From the NCBI RefSeq assembly GCF_042652965.1, contig NZ_JBHSHL010000042.1:1-64000 (forward strand): DNA of 64,000 bases. The letters run 5' to 3'. Source of the DNA: Filifactor villosus. GTDB taxonomy: Bacteria > Bacillota > Clostridia > Peptostreptococcales > Filifactoraceae. Below the pieces are notes generated by a model. It was not told the DNA's origin, did no database searches, and worked only from the letters and a program-made list of their open reading frames with translations. Shown here one piece after another: positions 1 through 7,070 of the stretch. The first letter of the stretch is position 1; each line of letters starts with the position of its first letter. The translations under genes and the position numbers were made by a program.

Positions 1-104
1 ATTTGACAAAAAAATAAAGCATTTAGAATGCTTATAGTGATTTTTTCCCTTTTAAACTGTCAAACTCCCGATTCTAATTTTATGAAAATGGGGTATGTTT
101 TTTT

Positions 105-141
105 AGAGATGGTTTTGTAAGACCATCTCTTGTTTTTGTTT
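105..141 (+). terminator. Rho-independent terminator of an upstream gene
   Basis: A 9-bp perfect stem AGAGATGGT / ACCATCTCT (105-113 and 122-130) with an 8-nt loop is followed by a T-rich tract (TGTTTTTGTTT). No gene lies between it and the left edge, so it probably ends a transcript that starts outside the window. Confidence 0.7.
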
Positions 142-154
142 CAGAACGTCAGGA

Positions 155-292
155 AAACACCTCATAATTCGAAAAAGTAGTAGAAATTTAGTTTTTCTTG
201 AACAAACCCATTCCTGAAAGCTTTTATTTGGAGGGATTTCTACACTTTGTGAATCAAAGGGGAAGTCATTTTGTGCCTTTGTGCGTATTTCC
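155..292 (+). repeat. RepC copy 1
   Basis: This resembles the RepC family: a left end around ACCTCATAATTCG and a right end TTTGTGCGTATTTCC at 278-292. It is diverged from the best copies (18801-18933, 44389-44627). It sits just before the promoter of the STM4015-like gene. Confidence 0.55.
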
Positions 293-330
293 TTAGTATC
301 CATTTTTCGGTAATGATAAAGATATTATAT

Positions 331-359
331 TTGACAAGAAATAGTCGTTAAAATATAAT
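331..359 (+). promoter_or_regulatory. Sigma-70 type promoter of the STM4015-4011-like cluster
   Basis: A perfect TTGACA (331-336), a 17-nt spacer and a perfect TATAAT (354-359) lie 38 nt before the start codon at 398. AGGAGGGG at 383-390 is the ribosome binding site. A consensus promoter suggests strong or constitutive expression. Confidence 0.85.
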
Positions 360-397
360 AGTTACAAGAAAATTCAAAACACAGGAGGGGTTTTGTT

Positions 398-1264
398 ATG
401 TTGAAGACGAAAAAGTATTTTTACGATGGAGATCAAATATATGAAAGTGAGGAAGAGTGTAACGCGAGTACGATGGCAGAGTGGATACTCTCGGATCCGG
501 AGCTGCCTGAACTTGAAGAGATCGTGATCGGTTGCTGGGGAGAGTCCTATGACAACAGTATTCAAGATCTTTTGGATGCCTTTGTAGCACACAAGGATAA
601 GCTTCAGCACATCAAGAGCCTTTTTGTGGGAGATATGGGCTTTGAAGAGTGTGAAGTCTCTTGGATCGAGCAAGGGAATTATGAGGAACTGTTGAAGGCT
701 CTTGTAAACTTGAGTAAACTTACTGTCAAAGGAAGTAACGGTCTAAGCTTCGGTAAGATAGACCATTCGAATTTGGAAGAATTGGAGATTATTTGCGGTG
801 GGCTACCGGGAAGCGTTATGGAGCAAATCGCGGATGCACATCTTCCGAACCTCAAAAAACTAAACCTCTATTTAGGGGTGGAAGATTATGGGTTTGAGTC
901 GAATCCCGTATATATTGACAAACTCTTGAATTCCGATGTGATCAAAAACTTGGAATATCTGGGCTTGGGTGATAGTGAGATCCAAGATGATATTGTAGAG
1001 GCGATCATGAAGTTGGATATGCTTGAGAATCTAAAAGTTTTGGATTTGTCCAACGGAACTTTGACCGATAAAGGAGGAGCTCTTCTTCTTGAGAACGAGG
1101 AAAGATTGAAGTCTTTGGAGAAGCTGGATCTGACCTACCATTTCCTCAGTAACGATATGATGAAGGCGTTTGAAGACTCATCGATCAATGCGGTCTTGGA
1201 CGATCAGCAGGAGGCGGATGAGTACAATGGAGAAATGTGGTACTATCCGATGTTGACGGAATAA
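398..1264 (+). CDS. STM4015 family leucine-rich-repeat protein
   Basis: A 288-aa cytoplasmic protein with no signal peptide. From about residue 105 to 265 it carries leucine-rich repeats of the ribonuclease-inhibitor type (LEELEI, LKKLNL, LEYLGL, LKVLDLSN, LEKLDLTY). The C-terminus is acidic and aromatic. The start at 398 has a strong RBS and promoter. Its stop overlaps the start of the next gene by one base, so the two are translationally coupled. The family is recognised from the repeats and above all from its position as first gene of the STM4015-4014-4013-4012-4011 arrangement. Function is unknown. A role as a protein-binding scaffold or substrate-recognition subunit for the enzymes encoded downstream is inference. 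Confidence 0.75.
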   Translation: MLKTKKYFYDGDQIYESEEECNASTMAEWILSDPELPELEEIVIGCWGESYDNSIQDLLDAFVAHKDKLQHIKSLFVGDMGFEECEVSWIEQGNYEELLKALVNLSKLTVKGSNGLSFGKIDHSNLEELEIICGGLPGSVMEQIADAHLPNLKKLNLYLGVEDYGFESNPVYIDKLLNSDVIKNLEYLGLGDSEIQDDIVEAIMKLDMLENLKVLDLSNGTLTDKGGALLLENEERLKSLEKLDLTYHFLSNDMMKAFEDSSINAVLDDQQEADEYNGEMWYYPMLTE

Positions 1265-2253
1265 TGAGACTTGTTTTGGTAGGAAGAGAAGGGAAGCGAC
1301 ACGATTACTTTCTTAAGGCTTGTCGAGAGAAAGGAGTGGAGCTTCTCTTTCTTGACATTGAAGGGAATTTTGAAGAAGGAAATCTTCACAGAGGAGATAG
1401 GGTAAAGATTGATCCGGTATCAAACGATACTATTTATCTCGATCAATTGAACCGTAATATGCAGGAGTATCACGGATATTTGAAGAGGTTGTCCGTGGTC
1501 GGGGGTGTTCACTTTTTGAATTCGCCCGTTTCAATCAAAGCGACTTTGGATAAGAGACGGTGTAAGCGGATTTTGAAAGAAAAAGGGATTTTAGTAACGC
1601 CGATACTCGATTTTTATGGTTTTTCATTTGAAGATTTGATGGAGTACTTGAGAAGAGAACGAATCAGTCGAATTTTTATAAAGCCGAATCTGGGTTCGGG
1701 TGCGGCAGGAGTTGCAAGTCTCAAGTACAATCCCAAGCTGGATGTCTGTATTATGCAGACCTCCCTGTTAAAGCAAGAGGGATATGTCAACACCAAAAAG
1801 GTGAGGACGTTTACGGACCGGGCGAGTATCCGTGAGATGGTGGACTTTTTGCTTAAGGAAGGAGCGGTAGTCGAACGATGGATACCCAAAGAAGCAGTGG
1901 GTCAAGCAGTATATGATTTGAGAGTAGTGTATCAGTTTTCGCATATCTCCTATATTCAAGCACGCGGAGCCAAGACTTCGGCGATTACAAACCTGCATTT
2001 GAACAACTTTCCTTTGACTATGGGGGAAATCGGTTTGACCGAGGAAAAGAAGATGGAGCTCGAAGAACTTTGTGCAAACGCAATGGCATGTTTTGACGGC
2101 TTAAACAGTGCCGGTTTCGACATTTTGCTCGAAAAAAATACTGAAAAGCCCTACATCATAGAGATCAATGCACAGGGAGATTTGATGCATAGGGATGTCT
2201 ACGGAGAAAACAGAATCTATAAGGAACAGGTGGAAAGGATGATAAGAGGATGA
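1264..2253 (+). CDS. STM4014 family ATP-grasp-like protein
   Basis: A 329-aa protein. The ATG at 1264 (MRLVLVGREGK) overlaps the previous stop (TAATG) and is preferred over an upstream in-frame GTG. It looks like an ATP-grasp fold: an N-terminal Rossmann-like domain, then the lysine and glycine-rich loop FIKPNLGSGAAGV, the strand region VVERWIPKE, the metal/ATP site DLRVVY and the late acidic motif FDILLE...YIIEINAQGD, which is typical of RimK/carboxylate-amine ligases. ATP-grasp enzymes join a carboxylate to an amine or thiol through an acyl phosphate, but the substrates here are unknown. It overlaps the next gene by ATGA, so it is in one operon with it. Confidence 0.75.
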   Translation: MRLVLVGREGKRHDYFLKACREKGVELLFLDIEGNFEEGNLHRGDRVKIDPVSNDTIYLDQLNRNMQEYHGYLKRLSVVGGVHFLNSPVSIKATLDKRRCKRILKEKGILVTPILDFYGFSFEDLMEYLRRERISRIFIKPNLGSGAAGVASLKYNPKLDVCIMQTSLLKQEGYVNTKKVRTFTDRASIREMVDFLLKEGAVVERWIPKEAVGQAVYDLRVVYQFSHISYIQARGAKTSAITNLHLNNFPLTMGEIGLTEEKKMELEELCANAMACFDGLNSAGFDILLEKNTEKPYIIEINAQGDLMHRDVYGENRIYKEQVERMIRG

Positions 2254-3110
2254 AGAGGGCGGTAACGGAAGTTCCAAAGAGTGTGATAGGAGATCCACGT
2301 AAGGCAAGGATGTCAGTCAATATGAATGAGGTGGTCGGAGACTGTGACATCTTGTTCGTCTGTTTGGACACCCTGCGTTACGATGTTGCGAAGGAGGAAG
2401 AGATACTGGGGAATACGCCTTCTATCAATCGCTATGGTGGATGGGAGAAACGCCATGCACCGGGGAACTATACCTTTCCTTCACACATGGCGATGTTTAT
2501 CGGCAACCTTCCTTCTCCCTCGGAGCCTGTGCCCCTCTACGAGAGGGAGAGACTCTTTGTTGCAAAGGAAAATCAAGCGATGGGAAAACTCCATCCCTAC
2601 TCCTTCGTCTTTGAAGGAGACAGTTTTATCCGGGGGCTTGAACGAGCGGCTTACACGACAGTTTGTGTAGGAGGGGTAGGTTTCTTCAATAAGAGGACAC
2701 CGATCAACAACATTCTACCGTCCTTCTTTATGGAATCGTATTGGAATACGAGGTTCGCGTGTCACATCAAGGAAAGCTTTGAGAACCAGATAAACTTTGT
2801 TGAAACTTGGCTCAAAAAGAGAAGGGAAGGAGAGAGGGTCTTTCTCTATCTGAATGTAGACAGTATCCACTATCCCAATTCCTTTTATATCGAAGGAGAA
2901 AAGGAAGATTCTCTCAAGACGCATGCAGCTGCCCTGCGTTATGTCGATGTTCATATAGAAAGGTTGTTTTCTCTTTTTAGAAAGAGGAACAAGACTTTTT
3001 GCATCCTGTGCTCGGATCACGGCACCTGTTATGGGGAAGAAGGGTATTACTTTCACTGTCTGTCTCACGAGATCGTCTACACGGTCCCCTATATGCACTT
3101 TTTTCTGTAA
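2250..3110 (+). CDS. STM4013/SEN3800 family hydrolase (alkaline phosphatase superfamily)
   Basis: A 286-aa sulfatase/phosphodiesterase-fold protein without a signal peptide, so probably cytoplasmic. Visible motifs are the first metal ligand strand DILFVCLDTLRYDV (about residue 31), the nucleophile region APGNYTFPSH (about residue 71; Thr in the place held by Cys/Ser in sulfatases), LNVDSIHYP, and the second metal site CSDHGTCYGEEGYY near residue 253, followed by conserved VPY near the C-terminus. A Thr nucleophile and DT-R motif point to a phosphoester rather than sulfate-ester substrate, which is inference. The ATGA overlap with the upstream stop supports this start. The family co-occurs with radical SAM genes, but its substrate is not known. 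Confidence 0.75.
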   Translation: MKRAVTEVPKSVIGDPRKARMSVNMNEVVGDCDILFVCLDTLRYDVAKEEEILGNTPSINRYGGWEKRHAPGNYTFPSHMAMFIGNLPSPSEPVPLYERERLFVAKENQAMGKLHPYSFVFEGDSFIRGLERAAYTTVCVGGVGFFNKRTPINNILPSFFMESYWNTRFACHIKESFENQINFVETWLKKRREGERVFLYLNVDSIHYPNSFYIEGEKEDSLKTHAAALRYVDVHIERLFSLFRKRNKTFCILCSDHGTCYGEEGYYFHCLSHEIVYTVPYMHFFL

Positions 3111-3188
3111 TAGACGGGAGGTTGTTTGGCAAAAGACAACACATGGGATCGGAGAGCGTAAGGGGCTTGACCGCTCCGTTAGAACAGC

Positions 3189-3322
3189 TCCGAATGATTA
3201 GAAAAACCGGCATAACGTCAATTTTGTATGAAGGTCCAGGTTCTTGAAAGAGTTGATCCGAGAAACGTTGATGCTTTGTAAACTCGTAAGAGGATCAGGA
3301 GTTCATTTTGTGCGGCGTTTCC
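3189..3322 (+). repeat. RepC copy 2 inside the STM4013-STM4012 gap
   Basis: Diverged RepC: the middle resembles the GTATGAAGG...TTCTTG segment of other copies, and the right end is TTTTGTGCGGCGTTTCC at 3306-3322. It is followed directly by RepA-like sequence (about 3330-3411, with TGTGGTTGCAAAACGG) and RepB, a C-A-B series. The same C-A-B order recurs after the next two genes. Confidence 0.5.
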
Positions 3323-3409
3323 TTATACGATTCGTCCTTTGAATCATGAATCACGTCGAGTTGTATTCCATGAAAGCTCAAATGAATATTTGTGGTTGCA
3401 AAACGGATA

Positions 3410-3525
3410 TACTACCATGATCTATTGCATTTATCCGATCGAGAAGTTGAAGTTCTGTGCTTACTCAAAACGTTCCCGGTAAATATATGTTCTGTTTACT
3501 TGACATTTTAAATGGAGAATAGGAT
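3410..3525 (-). repeat. RepB copy 1
   Basis: Reverse-oriented RepB: starts at TACTACCATGATCTATTG and ends TTTTAAATGGAGAATAG. It shares ACTCAAAACGTT with the copy at 6653. It interrupts a RepA-like remnant on its left. Together with the preceding repeats it fills the 456-bp space that separates two genes which are adjacent functionally. Confidence 0.65.
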
Positions 3526-3566
3526 GAATGTGTATTTCCGCAAATTTGGCAGAGGGAGAAAGAAAT

Positions 3567-4850
3567 ATGAAGGGGAAGGAAGATTACAGAAGCATCTATA
3601 CGCAGTATATGTACAGTTATCCTCACAAAAGGACCTATGAAAAGGTGGAGAGGTTGGATCTGTCATTGTATAGGAGCAGGTTTCGAGGCAGGGAGATGGG
3701 GTTGTATATCCACCTTCCTTTTTGTCGAAGCAAATGCGGTTACTGCAATTTGTTTTCAGTCACAGGTGTAAAAGAGAGGGGGGCTTATCTATCGGCCGTG
3801 CGAAGGCACTCCGATCAAATGAAGCAAGAGGTGGACACATCCGAAACACGCTTTACCTCCTTTGTTTTGGGGGGAGGAACGCCACTCATCCTCTCTGAAA
3901 AGGAGTTGGAAGCTCTTTTTGTCCTTGCGCGGGATGAATATCGTTTTTCGTTTGAGAGCGGGTTTTCTGTCGTGGAGACTTCTCCCTATGAGGCAACAGG
4001 CGAAAAGTTGAAACTGTTGGAGGAAGTCGGGGTCAAGAGGGTAAGTGTAGGCATCCAATCTTTTTTGGAAGAGGAACTTAAGGTTTTGGAGAGGGTGCAG
4101 AGTACATCCGATATGTATTCTGCCTTGGAGAAAATTAAGAAATGTTCTTTTGAGGTCCTCAATATCGACCTTATTTACGGGATTCCCGGTCAGAGTGTGA
4201 AAAGCCTGATTTACTCCATCGAGGAGGCCCTGCGTTTTGAACCGGAAGAAATTTTTTTATATCCGCTGTATAAACAGGAAAATGCGAGACTCTATCACAA
4301 ATTCGAAATGGATTTCGAGTTACAGCATCGCCTTTACCGAGAGGGGAGGAGGTACCTTCTCGAAAAGGGATATGTTCAAAACTCTATGAGAGATTTTTCG
4401 AAGAGAACGAAGACGGGAGCGGACTGTGGTTTTGAGAACACTTTATCCCTTGGTTGTGGAGGACGAAGCTATTTCGATGAACTTCATTTTTGTGAAAAGT
4501 ACGTAAGTTTGCAGGAAGAATGTAGGAGGGAATATCGGGCCTATGTTGAGAAACAAGATTTTTTGAGGAATCTGTCCTTCTTTCTTCTGGATGAGGATGA
4601 GAGGAAGCGTAAGTATGCAATAAAAAATCTTCTCTACGTTACGGGACTCAGCTGTTCCGACTATAAAGAGAAGTTTTGCTCGGAGATAGAGGAGGACTTC
4701 CCCTTCCTGACAGAACTTTGTGAACAAGGTCAGGTCCGTCTTTCAGACGGAAGGTGGTATTTGACGGAGGAAGGATTTGGGTTTTCCGACAGGATCGGAC
4801 CTTTGTTTATGTCCGAGAAGGTCAGGGAGAAGATGGGAAACTATGATTGA
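3567..4850 (+). CDS. STM4012 family radical SAM protein (HemN/coproporphyrinogen oxidase-like)
   Basis: A 427-aa protein starting at the ATG preceded by AGAGGGAGAAAG. An upstream in-frame ATG at 3528 has no RBS. The radical SAM cluster motif is C53-x3-C57-x2-C60 within LPFCRSKCGYC, followed by GGGTP (SAM contact), ETSPYE and GIQSFLEEEL as in HemN-like enzymes. NIDLIYGIPGQS is also shared with HemN/HemW. The C-terminal third is a HemN-like winged domain. The family is distinct from HemN and HemW by context (STM4011-4015 cluster). It should cleave SAM to a 5'-deoxyadenosyl radical; the substrate is unknown. It overlaps the next gene by 8 nt. Confidence 0.8.
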   Translation: MKGKEDYRSIYTQYMYSYPHKRTYEKVERLDLSLYRSRFRGREMGLYIHLPFCRSKCGYCNLFSVTGVKERGAYLSAVRRHSDQMKQEVDTSETRFTSFVLGGGTPLILSEKELEALFVLARDEYRFSFESGFSVVETSPYEATGEKLKLLEEVGVKRVSVGIQSFLEEELKVLERVQSTSDMYSALEKIKKCSFEVLNIDLIYGIPGQSVKSLIYSIEEALRFEPEEIFLYPLYKQENARLYHKFEMDFELQHRLYREGRRYLLEKGYVQNSMRDFSKRTKTGADCGFENTLSLGCGGRSYFDELHFCEKYVSLQEECRREYRAYVEKQDFLRNLSFFLLDEDERKRKYAIKNLLYVTGLSCSDYKEKFCSEIEEDFPFLTELCEQGQVRLSDGRWYLTEEGFGFSDRIGPLFMSEKVREKMGNYD

Positions 4851-6303
4851 GACTATTTATTACAGAGGTTTTGTCAATTTCTGCAATTACAGCTGTTCTT
4901 ACTGTCCGTTTTCCAAGAAGAAGAAAGAGCCCTCTCGAATTCGAAAAGATATGGAGGTTCTGGATAGGCTCTATGGGGAACTGAAGCAGGAGAAACTAAG
5001 GAAAAACCTTATGATAACTCCTTATGGAGAAGTGATGTGCCTGGAGGAATATCAAAAGAGGTTCATATCCTTTTCTTCCTTGGAACAGATTGCATATATA
5101 GGAGTTCAGACCAATCTTTCCTTTGAAGTAAACTCTTTCCTTAAGGAGGTTGTCAAACAGGGAGGAAGGCCCGATAAGATGGTGTTTTGGGCAACCTGGC
5201 ATCCTGAGTTTGTAAGTCCTGAGGAGTTTGCAGCTAAGGTCAACCTCCTGTCCGAGTCATGCAAGATCTCGGTCGGAGCGGTTGCAAACGGGAACAACGT
5301 CGAGCAGATGAAGACAATGAGGAGGCTCTTGAACAAAAAGATCTATTTCTGGCTCAATGCGACGGACAAACTCCGAGTTTCATTTAAGGAGAATCAAATC
5401 GAGAAATTTTGTGAGATTGATCCCATGTTTTCTTACGAATTTTCGAGAAACAGAGAAGAGTTTAAGATCTGTGCTTCTCATCGAAACACCTATATGGACG
5501 GATATATTGTATCAAAAACTTGTTTTTTCAAGAAGAAAAAAAACATCGATATCACTTGTAGCGATCACAAGCAATGTAACTGTTATTTGGGCTATTCCAA
5601 CTTTATCGACACCAAGCTCCGAACTTTTTTTGGAGACACCATCGCTTTCCGTCTTCCTCAAAAAAGGAAGTTTGAGTGTGTCTTCCTTGATTTTGACGGC
5701 ATCCTTACCGATGGGGAAGGGAAGATGAGAAGTGATGTTTTCCCGATCTTGGAAGAATTGAGTGCAAAATCAAGGCTCTATTTGGCAACGGCTCGCAGTT
5801 TCGGATCGGTCAGGAGAAAGCTTGGCACAAAGATGGCTTATTTCAGAGGAGGGGTGTTTTCGGACGGTGCCGATATCAGGGAGGATTCCCTTCGTTTAAG
5901 GGAGAGGTTTTTGCTTGATAGAGACCTCGTGTCCGACATTTTCGAGAGCTGTGCGGGCTTTTCGGGCATCCATATCGACAAAGCTGAGGGCGAAGGAATA
6001 TTGAGATTGGGACTTCCTTCTTCGGTAGCTGAGATAATGGGGGACGGGAGGATTCAAAGGAGGAGGTATGCTACGAAGTGCTATCTTCAACATAGGGAGG
6101 CCTCGAAAAAAAACGGAATTTTGAAGATTGTGGAAACCTATGGTTTGAACAAGCGGGATGTTTTGTTTGTGAGCGATAATATGCAGGACGACGAGGTGTT
6201 CAGGGAACTCCCCTATACCGTCTCTCCGCTTTGCAGGAAGGAGTTAAGGGAGAAGAGTTCATACAGCCTAAATTTGGAGCACCTGATTTGGATCTTGGAA
6301 TAG
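4843..6303 (+). CDS. STM4011 family radical SAM protein fused to a C-terminal HAD phosphatase-like domain
   Basis: A 486-aa protein. The ATG at 4843 overlaps the previous stop by 8 nt. An upstream in-frame candidate at 4777 would overlap more and would not place the radical SAM motif at the N-terminus. Residues 1-270: radical SAM domain with C14-x3-C18-x2-C21, and a cysteine-rich tail (SKTC, ITC, KQCNC) that may hold an auxiliary Fe-S cluster. Residues 278-486: a HAD domain with motif I FLDFDGILTDG (Asp283, Asp285), motif II LATARS, a lysine in EASKKNGIL, and motif IV VSDNMQDDE. Both modules appear intact. To my knowledge typical STM4011 proteins are only about as long as the first part, so the fusion is notable. 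It implies that a phosphorylated substrate or product passes between the two activities (inference). Confidence 0.8.
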   Translation: MIETIYYRGFVNFCNYSCSYCPFSKKKKEPSRIRKDMEVLDRLYGELKQEKLRKNLMITPYGEVMCLEEYQKRFISFSSLEQIAYIGVQTNLSFEVNSFLKEVVKQGGRPDKMVFWATWHPEFVSPEEFAAKVNLLSESCKISVGAVANGNNVEQMKTMRRLLNKKIYFWLNATDKLRVSFKENQIEKFCEIDPMFSYEFSRNREEFKICASHRNTYMDGYIVSKTCFFKKKKNIDITCSDHKQCNCYLGYSNFIDTKLRTFFGDTIAFRLPQKRKFECVFLDFDGILTDGEGKMRSDVFPILEELSAKSRLYLATARSFGSVRRKLGTKMAYFRGGVFSDGADIREDSLRLRERFLLDRDLVSDIFESCAGFSGIHIDKAEGEGILRLGLPSSVAEIMGDGRIQRRRYATKCYLQHREASKKNGILKIVETYGLNKRDVLFVSDNMQDDEVFRELPYTVSPLCRKELREKSSYSLNLEHLIWILE

Positions 6304-6349
6304 TTGGATATCTTTCGTTTTCGTATCGGAACATTTGGATATTAATGCG

Positions 6350-6487
6350 ATACCGCATACTTCAAAAAAATCAGCATAAAATCCATTTTGTACGAAGGAT
6401 GAAATTCTTGAAAACATTGATATGACAAACTTTTGTCTTCTATAAAATCGAAGAAAAATCGGGAGCTTTCCTTTGTACGGCTTTTCC
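6350..6487 (+). repeat. RepC copy 3
   Basis: Left end ATACCGCATACTTC, right end TTTGTACGGCTTTTCC at 6472-6487. It starts the repeat cluster that follows the STM4011-like gene. RepA-like sequence (TGTGCTCCGTAGAAGATAAAG around 6590-6650) comes next and then RepB. Between 6488 and 6590 nothing is recognised. Confidence 0.6.
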
Positions 6488-6652
6488 ATAAGTCTTATTT
6501 GGTTCCACGTTATAAAGTGGAAGACCTTGCAACATAGTTGAAGTTGTTATGAATATCAAGGTTTCACAATACCGATAGTCATTTGATTTGTGCTCCGTAG
6601 AAGATAAAGCGAATGTTCGTGTTTACAAAACAAATGTAACTACACTTCCGAT

Positions 6653-6885
6653 CCTATTATCTATTGAAGTTGTCCGGTCGTGAAGTTTGAATTCTACGAT
6701 TACTCAAAACGTTTCCGACAAAGATATACTCTGTTCACCTGACGTTTTATGCCATTTATTGTTTTGAGTTGTGGATATAAACCGTTTGTGACCCGCAGAA
6801 GATAAATTGACTTTTCATGGTTTGAAAAACAGATATATCTACTACTTCTATTGAAAGATAGTATTAAACGAAGAATAGTATGAGG
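6653..6885 (-). repeat. RepB copy 2, interrupted by a RepA
   Basis: Reverse-oriented RepB running from CCTATTATCTATTGAAGTTG (6653) to CCTGACGTTTTA (6748), and continuing after the inserted RepA with TAAACGAAGAATAGTATG (6865-6882). The joined halves reproduce the ...TTTTAAACGGAGAATAGTA end of intact copies. The TA at the junction appears on both sides, consistent with a TA target duplication. Confidence 0.7.
6752..6863 (+). repeat. RepA copy nested in RepB
   Basis: Contains the family core: GTGGATATAAACCG, TTGTGACCCGCAGAAGATAA, AAAACAGATATATC and CTTCTATTGAAAGATAGTA. The left end is degenerate (CATTTATTGTTTTGAG). It lies inside RepB copy 2. Confidence 0.7.
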
Positions 6886-6956
6886 GAGAACAGTATCGGA
6901 TAAATCTCGGGATAAGGATGCGATGTTGCTCTATATCAATAGCTGACAATATACAG

Positions 6957-6998
6957 AAAAGACCGTTTCGGAATATCCTATCCTCGAACGGTCTTTGT
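6957..6998 (-). terminator. Terminator hairpin downstream of the CofE-like gene
   Basis: Inverted repeat AAAGACCGTT ... AACGGTCTTT (stem about 11 bp, loop 19 nt). Read on the minus strand it ends CGGTCTTTTCTGT, which suits the CofE-like gene that stops at 7071. It could also work from the plus strand. Confidence 0.65.
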
Positions 6999-7070
6999 TA
7001 TTACTTGAGTTGTATAGTTGTCAAAGCAGTCGGCTTATCGGGATCTACAACCTTTGCATACCTGCATCGT

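Noticed and set aside
1237..1263. Upstream in-frame GTG start for the ATP-grasp-like gene
   Set aside because: The ATG at 1264 overlaps the previous stop as is usual for coupled genes and gives a normal first beta strand; the GTG has no RBS.
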